A stretch of 64,000 bases of DNA from Prolixibacteraceae bacterium UBA6029 (lineage in GTDB: Bacteria; Bacteroidota; Bacteroidia; Bacteroidales; Prolixibacteraceae). The position numbers were made by a program, and so were the translations under genes. This document shows, one piece after another, positions 27,117-34,865 of the stretch. The notes beneath the pieces were generated by a model, which was not told the DNA's origin, made no database searches, and saw only the letters and a list, made by a program, of their open reading frames with translations. The stretch covers positions 41,775-105,774 of the forward strand of contig DIZL01000072.1 of assembly GCA_002429385.1 (NCBI GenBank), read 5' to 3'. Positions within the stretch are counted from its first letter, which is position 1. Each line of letters starts with the position of its first letter.

Positions 27117-27716
27117 ATGACGAGCAAACTAAAACAAAATTTAGCAGCGATTGTAATGCTGATGTGCTTCTTCAGCTGTGTAGAAACTAAACTGTCTGAA
27201 AATGAAGCAAAAGACTTAATTGTCAAAACACTCAATCTTCCACAAAGATTCAGATATGACGTGAACAAAAGGCCATCAATGGGTTCAGGATTTGAGCTTG
27301 ATGGGTTGAAAGATGCGGGACTGATAACAGGTTATCGCCTTGATGCCAGTTACCCTGTAAGTTTTGAATTGACGGATATAGGGAAATCATGTTATTTGGG
27401 AGAAGATTCAAACGGATTCAAGTTTAAAACAAACGATGTAGATTTCGATCAGATTATTGGGGTTTCGGTCAATCAGACAGACCAAACAGCCATTGTCAGA
27501 TTCACAGTCAAAGCGACCAATGTTACTCTGGCCGGTCGAGCTTTTGCTCAAACAAATGCTGGGTTTAGTGGAAGGAAATACATTAATTATAGCTTGGATA
27601 ATCCAATTCAGGGCGAATTTGTATTTAAGAAATTTGATAACGGCTGGCAATTACAAACAAATCAGAATAAATCAAGTGATGAATTACTTAACCTAATTTT
27701 AAATGGTGAAAGATAA
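27117..27716 (+). CDS. Lipoprotein of the CsgG-type cluster (paralogue of 28662)
   Basis: 199 residues. The signal peptide IVMLMCFFSC puts the lipid-bearing Cys at ~21. The mature part includes 'LTDIGKSCYLGEDSNGFKFKTNDVDFDQIIGV', split in the protein as LTDIGKSCYL and DVDFDQIIGV, and ends with 'FKKFDNGWQLQ'. The gene at 28662 has the same order (LTEMGRKYLINED ... DVNEITGI ... LYDDGWRIQ), so the two are diverged paralogues. No known domain recognised. First of four exported proteins; repeat L copy 1 precedes it. Confidence 0.65.
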   Translation: MTSKLKQNLAAIVMLMCFFSCVETKLSENEAKDLIVKTLNLPQRFRYDVNKRPSMGSGFELDGLKDAGLITGYRLDASYPVSFELTDIGKSCYLGEDSNGFKFKTNDVDFDQIIGVSVNQTDQTAIVRFTVKATNVTLAGRAFAQTNAGFSGRKYINYSLDNPIQGEFVFKKFDNGWQLQTNQNKSSDELLNLILNGER

Positions 27717-27840
27717 AACTGAGACATAGATGGCATGCAGTATTTGTGGGTTCGACGAAAACACAGATTTAGACATGTCGAAAGATTCGTCATTTTGGAT
27801 AACATTCTACCTATCAACGCTTATAGTCATAAAAAATTAA

Positions 27841-27896
27841 AGTGGAGTCCAGAAACCATTAAAAACGGGGCGTTACCGAAAAGCCAGACGAGTAGG
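27841..27896 (+). repeat. Leader-like repeat L, copy 2
   Basis: Same length as copy 1 (56 bp), with AGTGGAGTCCAGAAACCATT, ACGGGGCGTTACCGAAAAGCC-type core (20-base window CGGGGCGTTACCGAAAAGCC) and AGACGAGTAGG. It ends 16 bp before the ATG at 27913. The change CCACTT to CCATTA keeps a G-U pair in the first stem. Confidence 0.7.
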
Positions 27897-27912
27897 AAAA
27901 AAAAACCATACT

Positions 27913-28650
27913 ATGAAAAGAATAATGTTACTTATTGCGCTATTTGCAACAACAATGCAAGTGGCAAACGCTCAGAAAAACATTACTATTTCTGGCGGAG
28001 TTAAACAGATTGGTGCCGAATCGAATAAAATGACCTTATGGTATGTCGATGAATCACCATCAAGGGATAATATTTACAAGGATATTGATCCAATCGGCAA
28101 ATATGCACTAAATCTAAATGTAAGATGGACCGACAATACCACTGATAAGCCCTTTCGTCTGTTCCTTGAAGGCCAAGGTTATGTGGGAGGCATTATGGGA
28201 CTAGCTTTTAACGGGGGATATGCATACTGTGGCACAAGTAAGGGAAAAATAAGGATCCAGCCTGAAATAGGGGCTGTGCTTGGGTATTGCTCAAAAGGTT
28301 TAGGTGAAATAGAAAACAATGATGTATATATCCAAGTCAATAACACAAAATTTCAGGATTACACCAATGTTTCGGTGGCGTTACGGAACGCATATATCGG
28401 GCTTAAACCGGGGATTAGCTTTGTGTTTCCTGCCGGGGTAGAAAGGGAGATCGGTTTGGGCGTAAACTACCAGATATCCTACAAAGTAGGTTTTTTATCT
28501 TTTAACGGCACTGATCAAGACGGGAATCAGGCCTCTGAAATTGAATATTTGACCGCAAAAAATGTTGGATTCTATGTTGATGGATACAGAACTGACAAAA
28601 ATCCATATAATCCTGATGGGTTGGAATTTAAGATATTTTACAGCTTCTAA
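27913..28650 (+). CDS. Probable outer-membrane beta-barrel protein of the CsgG-type cluster
   Basis: 245 residues with a signal peptide (MLLIALFATTMQVANA). Many alternating hydrophobic stretches with glycine-rich turns (FRLFLEGQGYVGGIMGLAFN, 'IRIQPEIGAVLGYC', 'YIGLKPGISFVFP', 'IGLGVNYQISYKVGF') end in EFKIFYSF, a C-terminal aromatic typical of outer-membrane barrels. No family recognised. It lies 11 bp before the second lipoprotein gene, so they are cotranscribed. Confidence 0.6.
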   Translation: MKRIMLLIALFATTMQVANAQKNITISGGVKQIGAESNKMTLWYVDESPSRDNIYKDIDPIGKYALNLNVRWTDNTTDKPFRLFLEGQGYVGGIMGLAFNGGYAYCGTSKGKIRIQPEIGAVLGYCSKGLGEIENNDVYIQVNNTKFQDYTNVSVALRNAYIGLKPGISFVFPAGVEREIGLGVNYQISYKVGFLSFNGTDQDGNQASEIEYLTAKNVGFYVDGYRTDKNPYNPDGLEFKIFYSF

Positions 28651-28661
28651 ATATAAATAAG

Positions 28662-29252
28662 ATGAATAAATCTATTTTCCTTTTACTTATGTTATTCTTA
28701 ATCGCTACTTCATGCCAAAAGCATTTGGACAGGGTTGATGCGAAACGGATGATCGTTGAGAATAAAAACTACCCGATCAAGCAAAGCTATAAAATAACCA
28801 AGGCATACGTTAAGGATATGAATACGGAAGGTCGTGGTGTTACGGTAGTTTTAGGTGAAGATGACACTAAAAAAGAAGAAAATACCATCAAGCAATTCAT
28901 GTCCATCGGACTATTGAAACTAATGGAAACGCCCCATCGCGAAGAAACTACAGTTTGGCTTTTAGGCACTACGGTAAGGACTTGGATTTCTGTCAAGGTT
29001 GAACTGACTGAAATGGGCAGGAAGTACCTGATAAACGAAGATAACAATTTGTATTCAGTTATGCTGTGGGAAACAGATGTTAATGAGATAACTGGTATTA
29101 AAGAAATGCCGGAACAAAAGTTGGCTCAAGTTGATTATACCATTTCAAATAAGGGTATAACTCCATTTGGTTTGATCTTTAGTGATAAAAACAACATAAG
29201 TAATAAATCAGCTCACTTTTCACTTTATGATGATGGATGGCGAATTCAATAG
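28662..29252 (+). CDS. Second lipoprotein of the CsgG-type cluster
   Basis: 196 residues. Signal peptide LLLMLFLIATSC gives Cys18 as lipid site. Paralogue of the protein at 27117 over its C-terminal ~110 residues (see there), but with a different N-terminal region containing 'NTEGRGVTVVLGEDDTKKEE'. Unlike the other three genes it has no leader-like repeat of its own, being read with the gene just upstream. Confidence 0.65.
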   Translation: MNKSIFLLLMLFLIATSCQKHLDRVDAKRMIVENKNYPIKQSYKITKAYVKDMNTEGRGVTVVLGEDDTKKEENTIKQFMSIGLLKLMETPHREETTVWLLGTTVRTWISVKVELTEMGRKYLINEDNNLYSVMLWETDVNEITGIKEMPEQKLAQVDYTISNKGITPFGLIFSDKNNISNKSAHFSLYDDGWRIQ

Positions 29253-29278
29253 TTTAATAAAATTTATCCAAACCTACA

Positions 29279-29336
29279 AGTGGAGACCAGAAACCACTTT
29301 AAAAACGGGGCGATACCGAAAAGCCTTACGACTAGG
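29279..29336 (+). repeat. Leader-like repeat L, copy 3
   Basis: 58 bp: AGTGGAGACCAGAAACCACT, two extra A, then CGGGGCGATACCGAAAAGCC and TTACGACTAGG. It ends 22 bp before the ATG at 29359. Core bases ACCGAAAAGCC are identical in all three copies. Confidence 0.7.
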
Positions 29337-29358
29337 ACGAATGAAAAAATAAAAATAT

Positions 29359-30624
29359 ATGTATAAGTCTATTACGTTAATCGGAATATTATTCTCTAGC
29401 TTTTTTCTTATTTCTGGAAATTTTATTTTTGCTCAATCAGCAAGGGAATTAGCAAAGGATTCAGAATCTAAATTTGCAGCACAGCAGTTTGATGATGCGG
29501 TTACATCAGCTATTTCTGCACTTATGAAAGAACCGTCATGGGAAAGGGCCATAGAAGCGCTCCAACAATCCTTGCCGGCTTCAATCAGGAGCAATGAGAA
29601 TAAAATTACACAGCTAAAAGAATCTTCGGCGAAATTTACAGGAGATTATACCGTAGAAGAATGCCAAGAAATAGTGACCCGTTACAGTAAACTAATGGCA
29701 ATTAGCGATAAACTGATGAATTTACCTGTCATCAAATTAAAAAGGGGCGCCCCAATAAAATTCGACATCAAAAATTATGGGGCCGACCTTCGACAAGCCA
29801 AAGAAGAACTGTTGAAAAATCAAGAATTAGCAGCAGAAAAGCATTACCAACTTGGGCAAGATTTATTAAAACAAAACAATATCGAAAAAAGCAAATTGGC
29901 TGCCAAGGAGTTCAAAAAGGCGTTAAAATACATGCCTGATTATAAAGACGCTTCCTCCATGTACGATCAGGCAAGGAAACTTGCCATAAAAAGGATTGCC
30001 TTAATCCCATTCGAAAATAAAAGTGGTAAAGGCCAGTATGGAGCAATTAATGAGACGATTACCGATGAAATCATTTCATCCATACTCAACAACCAGGCTG
30101 CGGTTGAATTTGTCGAGATAATCACAAGGGATCAACTTCAACAAGTCATGAATGAACAGAATTTAGGTTCAAGTGGAATTATTAATGAAAGTACTGCCAT
30201 GCAAGTTGGGAAAATTCTTGGTGTGTCAGAAATAATTGTTGGACAAATAACTCAAATAGCGTCAGCAGAGCCTACTGTTACTACAAAAAAATACGAAAAT
30301 AAGAGACAAATATATGCAAAAGAAGGCAATTATGTTATAAGTGCCATGATACAAGAATACAGGAAAGAAGCAGGTGCTTCCATGAGCGGTAGTTATAAAA
30401 TTATAGACATAAAAACAGCTAAAATCATTAAAACCGATTCATTTAAAGAAGATTATACGTTTCTTTCAATTTGGTCAACTTATATTGGGAATCCAGATGC
30501 TATAGACTATAATGTTCCAAGAGGTCCGGAGCAAAATGCCCCAATGGACGAAGAACGAGTAAATATAGTGGCAAGGAAACTTTCATCCTCCCTGGCAGAC
30601 AAAATCATTGAATATGTAAGATAA
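29359..30624 (+). CDS. CsgG/HfaB-domain protein with helical N-terminus
   Basis: 421 residues with a signal peptide ending FAQS (~25). The N-terminal ~200 residues are helical and repeat-like ('AAQQFDDAVTSAISALMKEP', 'LGQDLLKQNNIEKSKLAAKEFKKAL'), probably TPR-related. From ~215, 'RIALIPFENKSGKGQYGAINETITDEI', 'FVEIITRDQLQQVMNEQNLG' and 'GKILGVSEIIVGQI' match the CsgG/LpoB-type fold. CsgG forms the curli export pore, but CsgG-like domains also occur in periplasmic scaffolds; no Cys lipid site is present here. It may work with the lipoproteins and barrel upstream in surface assembly (inference). Confidence 0.75.
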   Translation: MYKSITLIGILFSSFFLISGNFIFAQSARELAKDSESKFAAQQFDDAVTSAISALMKEPSWERAIEALQQSLPASIRSNENKITQLKESSAKFTGDYTVEECQEIVTRYSKLMAISDKLMNLPVIKLKRGAPIKFDIKNYGADLRQAKEELLKNQELAAEKHYQLGQDLLKQNNIEKSKLAAKEFKKALKYMPDYKDASSMYDQARKLAIKRIALIPFENKSGKGQYGAINETITDEIISSILNNQAAVEFVEIITRDQLQQVMNEQNLGSSGIINESTAMQVGKILGVSEIIVGQITQIASAEPTVTTKKYENKRQIYAKEGNYVISAMIQEYRKEAGASMSGSYKIIDIKTAKIIKTDSFKEDYTFLSIWSTYIGNPDAIDYNVPRGPEQNAPMDEERVNIVARKLSSSLADKIIEYVR

Positions 30625-30662
30625 AATATCTGTACTTAAAAAATTAAATCTTTCATCCTATT

Positions 30663-30692
30663 GGCGGGGTGAATTTTAGCCACCCCGTCAGT
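30663..30692. terminator. Hairpin after the CsgG-domain gene
   Basis: GGCGGGGTG and CACCCCGTC pair imperfectly around AATTTTAGC, ~40 bp after the stop codon. There is no T run. Confidence 0.4.
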
Positions 30693-30705
30693 AAAATAAA
30701 AGCTA

Positions 30706-30913
30706 CTATACTTTCGGCAACGACCACGATGCGCGGTAAGTAGCTTTGGTCATTGCGTTGGCTTCCGGATCGTTCAGGAATAATTTTTCGGTTATTTGTT
30801 TGTTAGAAATGATTCAACTTGTTCTTTTATTTTCAATGCCTCCTGATTATACATTTCTGCATCTTCGATACCTGGTTTTCCATGAGGCATTAACACTAAA
30901 TCGCCGTTCGAGA
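30706..30913 (-). pseudogene. C-terminal remnant of a lost gene, frameshifted
   Basis: On the minus strand one frame reads NGDLVLMPHGKPGIEDAE, continuing to FLTNK and stop. The next frame continues without a gap as QITEKLFLNDPEANAMTK to WSLPKV and stop at 30706. One indel would join them. The end resembles oxidoreductase C-termini of the Gfo/Idh/MocA type, but the similarity is too short to name. Its 5' edge abuts half of a GATTCCATC hairpin (about 30909-30927), suggesting truncation by that element. Confidence 0.45.
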
Positions 30914-30993
30914 AAGAGATGGAATCCTAAACCATATAACCACGGCAATTTCATCTGTAAAAAATTTCGTTACATATTTAAGTAAAACTGTCC

Positions 30994-31024
30994 CTTGCAC
31001 TAATCCTAAAAAGCCTTAACTTTG
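30994..31024 (+). promoter_or_regulatory. Promoter of the orphan antitoxin-like gene
   Basis: TTG at 30995-30997, a 19-bp spacer and TAACTTTG at 31017-31024. The ATG at 31038 follows closely, with AGAGGA just before it as ribosome-binding site. Confidence 0.6.
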
Positions 31025-31037
31025 AAAAAAAGAGGAT

Positions 31038-31277
31038 ATGAAACAATTGAATATTCAGGAGCGGAAACTCAATCTCATTGAACAGTTGATAGTTTTGAAT
31101 GATGAAGAGGTTTTTAAACAAGTTGAAGAGTTGGTTCATTCATCGTTTCAGAAACCTCAATTCAAAAGGTTTACAAAACAAGAATTAGAGAACCGGGCAA
31201 AGATTTCGGATGCCAATATCTCAAATGGAGAAGTTTATTCGCAAGACGAAGTAGAAAAACTGTCTCAAAGTTGGTGA
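31038..31277 (+). CDS. Orphan antitoxin-like protein
   Basis: 79 residues: 'RKLNLIEQLIVLNDEEVFKQVEEL' then 'LENRAKISDANISNGEVYSQDEVEKLSQSW'. The ending (sub-motif ISNGEVYSQDEVE) is the pattern of small antitoxins that precede ParE/RelE toxins in Bacteroidota. No toxin follows: a GATTCCATC hairpin comes next and then a convergent gene. It has a good promoter, so it may be expressed as a solitary antitoxin. Confidence 0.6.
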   Translation: MKQLNIQERKLNLIEQLIVLNDEEVFKQVEELVHSSFQKPQFKRFTKQELENRAKISDANISNGEVYSQDEVEKLSQSW

Positions 31278-31285
31278 AGCAGTTC

Positions 31286-31321
31286 AGGGATTCCATCTTT
31301 CGAGAAAGAGATGGAATCCTT
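31286..31321. terminator. GATTCCATC hairpin between convergent genes
   Basis: GGATTCCATCTTT and AAAGAGATGGAATCC form a near-perfect stem with loop TCGAG. It lies between the stop of 31277 and the convergent stop at 31347; it probably terminates in one or both directions. Confidence 0.6.
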
Positions 31322-31346
31322 ACTTCTCTTGCATTTTTTCTTAAAA

Positions 31347-31664
31347 TCAGGCAACTATTTTACTATCGTAGTACATCTTAAGTTTGGAGTCATCATATTC
31401 TTCGGGCGAAAGATTTAGGATATCCATTGAAAATTTGTATTTTTTCAAAGTGGCTATTTCAGGTTTCATGGTCATCTGTGTTCGTTCAAATATGTCCTTA
31501 TTTCTAAAATCTGACGAGATAATGATTAAATCAATATCGCTATCCTCATGCATTTCACCGGTCATCGCAGATCCAAATAAAGCAATTGAATCTACATTTA
31601 ATCCACTCTGAATCAAATGAACCTTAAGATATTGTATAATATCGTCTATTGTTGCTTTATCCAT
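31347..31664 (-). CDS. MNT nucleotidyltransferase (HEPN/MNT module)
   Basis: 105 residues. 'DSIALFGSAMTGEMHEDSDIDLIIIS' contains the GS-x10-DxD motif of minimal nucleotidyltransferases. In HEPN/MNT systems the MNT protein neutralises the HEPN RNase, in studied cases by adding AMP to it. The gene overlaps the HEPN gene by 19 bp, showing tight coupling. Confidence 0.88.
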   Translation of the reverse strand: MDKATIDDIIQYLKVHLIQSGLNVDSIALFGSAMTGEMHEDSDIDLIIISSDFRNKDIFERTQMTMKPEIATLKKYKFSMDILNLSPEEYDDSKLKMYYDSKIVA

Positions 31665-32029
31665 AGCTGTATTTCTTTTGTTCGATTTAAAATATTTTCT
31701 GTGCGCTCTTTCGAATAGGCCGTAACAAGTTTCCGAAGATCTTCGGGATATCGGGTTGGTACGGAAATTTTGTTTAAGGAAAACAAAAACTCATAGTTTG
31801 AATCCTCCATCTTTAATTCAAGCTTTTCAACAAAATAGATTAAACTATGCGATTTTGAAGGAAACTCTTCTTTAGACTTGACCAATAATCCTTTTAATGC
31901 TTTTTCCAAGCTCAAATGACACATGAAGATGCAATAGATAAATCTTCCTGATTTAAACATATCAAATGCAGTTTCCAAATCATAATCAGATTGAAAATAC
32001 CATTCTTCGTGTCTTTTGTCATTTTCCAT
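31646..32029 (-). CDS. HEPN-domain protein (HEPN/MNT module)
   Basis: 127 residues, all-alpha. 'QSDYDLETAFDMFKSGRFIYCIFMCHLSLEKALKGLL' (blocks SDYDLETA and CHLSLEKALKGLL) and 'SKSHSLIYFVEKL' are typical of HEPN proteins encoded before an MNT partner. The classic RNase Rx4-6H motif is not obvious, so catalytic status is uncertain. TAATTTTG (32034-32041, minus) is a possible -7 box almost touching the start codon. Confidence 0.85.
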   Translation of the reverse strand: MENDKRHEEWYFQSDYDLETAFDMFKSGRFIYCIFMCHLSLEKALKGLLVKSKEEFPSKSHSLIYFVEKLELKMEDSNYEFLFSLNKISVPTRYPEDLRKLVTAYSKERTENILNRTKEIQLWIKQQ

Positions 32030-32099
32030 GAAACAAAATTAAAAATAATTCCGGTTAACATGCAATGAGCAGGTTTTTTGTTTCACCCTGCAAGACAAA

Positions 32100-32133
32100 G
32101 GGATTCCATCTTTCGAAAAAGAGATGGAATCCT
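32100..32133 (-). terminator. GATTCCATC hairpin downstream of ychF
   Basis: GGATTCCATCTTT and AAAGAGATGGAATCC pair around TCGAA, ~25 bp after the ychF stop. Almost identical to the hairpin at 31286. Confidence 0.55.
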
Positions 32134-32157
32134 TATAAATTTCAAAAAACAAAGAAG

Positions 32158-33258
32158 TTATACATTAAATCTAAAATGCATGATATCGCCATCCTGAACT
32201 ATATATTCCTTCCCTTCGATGCCAATTTTACCAGCTTCACGACAGGCAGACTCTGATGCCAATCGTAGATAGTCATTGTATTTAATCACTTCAGCACGAA
32301 TAAATCCCCGTTCAAAGTCGGAGTGTATGATTCCGGCAGCCTGGGGAGCTTTTATTCCTTGGACATAGGTCCATGCACGGCTTTCGTCGGCACCGGTAGT
32401 AAAATAGGTTTCAAGATTAAGCAACTTATAGGCTGCATGAATCAACATATTTACTCCGGGCTCTGTTAACCCCAGTTCTTCCAGAAACATTTGTTTCTCT
32501 TCATAAGATTCCAGCTCGGCAATATCCGATTCAGTTGCTGCTGCTATAATCAGAAGTTCAGCATTTTCATCCTTTATCGCTTCCTTAACCATTTCAACGT
32601 ACTTGTTCCCGTTCTTAGCCGACGCCTCATCCACATTACAGGCATATAAGACCGGTTTATTCGTTAACAGGTAGAAATCATAGGTAAGCTTCTTCTCTTC
32701 AGCTGTAAGTTCAACGGTACGTGCCGATTTGCCCTGAATAAGAGCCTCACGATAGCGTTGACTTACTTCCACGATCTTTTTGGCAGTAATATCAATACCA
32801 TGTTTTGCCACTTTTTCCCATTTCGAAATACGCGCTTCAACTGTTTCGAGATCTTTCAACTGTAATTCGATGTCGATGATTTCCTTATCGCGAACGGGAT
32901 TAATTGAACCGTCCACATGCGTAATGTTATCATTGTCGAAACAACGCAAAACATGGATAATCGCATCAGTTTCACGTATAGTGGCAAGAAACTGATTTCC
33001 AAGTCCTTCGCCCTTACTTGCACCTTTGACCAAACCGGCGATGTCAACTATTTCGATGGTAGTCGGAACAACTTTCTTGGGATTGTCAATCCGCTGTAAT
33101 TCAATTAATCGTTTGTCGGGAACAGTAATTACGCCTATATTGGGTTCAATCGTACAAAAAGGATAGTTTGCTGATTGTGCTTTGGCACTCGACAAACAAT
33201 TAAACAAAGTTGACTTTCCTACATTGGGAAGTCCTACAATACCACACTTTAAAGCCAT
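32158..33258 (-). CDS. ychF: Redox-regulated ATPase YchF (OLA1/Obg-like)
   Basis: 366 residues from the ATG at 33258, where MALKCGIVGLPNVGKSTLF begins; an in-frame ATG 48 bp upstream would add 16 residues outside the family and was rejected. G1 is GLPNVGKST, G3 'DIAGLVKGASKGEGLGNQF', and the G4 position reads NVDE rather than NKxD, the reason YchF prefers ATP. The C-terminal TGS domain ends 'REAGKIGIEGKEYIVQDGDIMHFRFNV'. It binds ribosomes in the cytosol and is linked to oxidative-stress control in E. coli. It stands alone behind a TATCTTTG box. Confidence 0.95.
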   Translation of the reverse strand: MALKCGIVGLPNVGKSTLFNCLSSAKAQSANYPFCTIEPNIGVITVPDKRLIELQRIDNPKKVVPTTIEIVDIAGLVKGASKGEGLGNQFLATIRETDAIIHVLRCFDNDNITHVDGSINPVRDKEIIDIELQLKDLETVEARISKWEKVAKHGIDITAKKIVEVSQRYREALIQGKSARTVELTAEEKKLTYDFYLLTNKPVLYACNVDEASAKNGNKYVEMVKEAIKDENAELLIIAAATESDIAELESYEEKQMFLEELGLTEPGVNMLIHAAYKLLNLETYFTTGADESRAWTYVQGIKAPQAAGIIHSDFERGFIRAEVIKYNDYLRLASESACREAGKIGIEGKEYIVQDGDIMHFRFNV

Positions 33259-33284
33259 GCCTTTATCTCTTTTTAATTTTGACG

Positions 33285-33292
33285 CAAAGATA
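33285..33292 (-). promoter_or_regulatory. Probable -7 box of ychF
   Basis: TATCTTTG on the minus strand, 26 bp before the start codon; the nearest TTG upstream is at a 22-bp spacing, so the -33 box is weak. Confidence 0.4.
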
Positions 33293-33571
33293 ATCGATTC
33301 GTACAACTATGCAGCAATTAAAAGTTTATACTTCAGGGAAATCGATTTTAACATTCCTGAATTTTTTATCTGCAAATATTATCCAGTTAAGATTCAGAAA
33401 TGAACTCCCTGACTCCGAACAACACTTTTCCAGCCATTCAAATATTCTTGTGAATAGCAATGAACCTGCTTCCGACCTACTCGGAAGGTACTCTAATAGG
33501 GATTGACTGGGGTTCCCTTCGGATAAATTAATCTATGATTGATTTGCAACTGTACAAAGATCCAGATTTTA

Positions 33572-33648
33572 GTACAGTTATAGATCAGTCATAGTACAGA
33601 TATACCCAAGGAATACCCTCTCAATCCCTTCCCAATCCCTTCCCGATT
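33572..33648. repeat. 11-bp-period array (locus C)
   Basis: GTACAGTTATA, GATCAGTCATA and GTACAGATATA (33572-33604) are followed by CCCAAGGAATA, CCCTCTCAATC, CCTTCCCAATC and CCTTCCCGATT to 33648. The step is exactly 11 bp, with two successive sequence families. It lies in the 750-bp gap between ychF and the Nudix-like regulator; the rest of that gap holds no gene, only an imperfect TTCCGACCTACTCGGAA palindrome near 33472. Confidence 0.7.
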
Positions 33649-33981
33649 ACGAATCCAAAATCGGCTTTGCCTATCATGGCATTGCTCCGATCAATCCTGT
33701 AAAAGCATGGTCCTTTCGCAAATTGTTCTCCTTTTTTAAAAGCGATTTCCCTGGGCTTTAATACGAGTGATCTAAAAATACGAAAATATTTCATTTTAAT
33801 AACCTGGCCCTTATTCCCTCTCTTTCCAGAAAGGAATTCTGCTATTCTCTGTCATACCACTATAATTCATCAATAAAACAGGAATATATGTTTCGGCAAA
33901 GATTTAAGGTCATATTTCCTGAATAATAGAACATTGTACCATTTTTTAGCTTACAAATAGAAATAATGAAGTCGGGATGAT

Positions 33982-33989
33982 TACTTTTG
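33982..33989 (+). promoter_or_regulatory. Probable -7 box of the Nudix-like regulator
   Basis: TACTTTTG, 19 bp before the ATG at 34009; no TTTG at the expected -33 position. Confidence 0.35.
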
Positions 33990-34008
33990 CATTCAAAGAA
34001 ATTGCTTT

Positions 34009-34758
34009 ATGATTTTAAATTCAGTCTCTGTCGATTGCGTGATCTTTGGATTTGACAAATCCGGGTTGCGTGTTTTGCTCAATCAGATTGACAAAGAAGC
34101 GCTTATACGCTCACTGCCTGATCAGGCCAGTTCAGATCAGATTAAACAGATTTATGAAAGGCATCCGGTTTTAACCGGCGATAATTACTGGAGCCTGTTT
34201 GGCGGACATGTGCCGGAAGAACGGGATCTGGATGAATTTGCAAAAGATCTGCTTTTTCAGGCCACCGGGCTGAATGATGTTTTCCTTCAACAAATCAATG
34301 CCTTTGGTTCGCTCCATCGTGTACCTTATACCAGGGTAATCACCGTCGGTTATTATGCCTTGATTAATCCGGATTATTACGATCTGAAACAATCAAACCT
34401 GGCCAAATCGTTGCAATGGTTTAATCTGAACGAATTACCACTCCTTTGTTTCGATCATGATCTAATTATTCGTAAGGCGCTTACTAAACTGAGGCAGGAA
34501 GTGATGTACCACCCGGTTGGATTTCATCTATTGCCTGAAAAGTTCACGCTTACTGAGATACAGTCACTCTATGAGGTCATACTCAACAAAAAAATGGACA
34601 CCCGTAACTTCAGAAAGAAGCTTGCAAAAATGGAATTACTGATTGATTACGGAGAGAAACAGCAAAACGTTGCACACCGGGCCGCAAAATATTATCAGTT
34701 CGACATCCAGGTATACGAAAGGCTGAAAATGGAAGGTTTAAATTTCAGGATTGAATAA
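34009..34758 (+). CDS. Nudix-fold transcriptional regulator (NrtR/AraR type) with degenerate Nudix box
   Basis: 249 residues. An N-terminal Nudix fold (~1-150) is followed by a winged-helix domain (~155-249, 'LPEKFTLTEIQSLYEVILNKKMDTRNFRKKL', key block FTLTEIQSLYE), the layout of NrtR and of AraR, the arabinose regulator of Bacteroides. The Nudix box GX5EX7REUXEEXGU is mostly lost: GGHVPEERDLDEFAKDLLFQ has KDLLFQ where REUXEE is needed, so it should bind rather than hydrolyse its ligand. No sugar-use or NAD genes adjoin, so the regulon cannot be guessed. Confidence 0.85.
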   Translation: MILNSVSVDCVIFGFDKSGLRVLLNQIDKEALIRSLPDQASSDQIKQIYERHPVLTGDNYWSLFGGHVPEERDLDEFAKDLLFQATGLNDVFLQQINAFGSLHRVPYTRVITVGYYALINPDYYDLKQSNLAKSLQWFNLNELPLLCFDHDLIIRKALTKLRQEVMYHPVGFHLLPEKFTLTEIQSLYEVILNKKMDTRNFRKKLAKMELLIDYGEKQQNVAHRAAKYYQFDIQVYERLKMEGLNFRIE

Positions 34759-34865
34759 TAAGACAGACCGGTAACGGTACTAATTACAAATATGTTTATT
34801 CGACAAATTGTCTGATTAAACCATTCTCAATAATTCGTGTCAGAATACAAACGATTGTTTCAAAT

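Noticed and set aside
27735..28004. 89-residue frame covering leader repeat copy 2
   Set aside because: It overlaps the start of the secreted protein at 27913 in another frame and has no signal or domain.
33259..33306. 16-residue extension of YchF
   Set aside because: The GTPase fold starts at MALKCGIVG and the extension would cover the -7 box.
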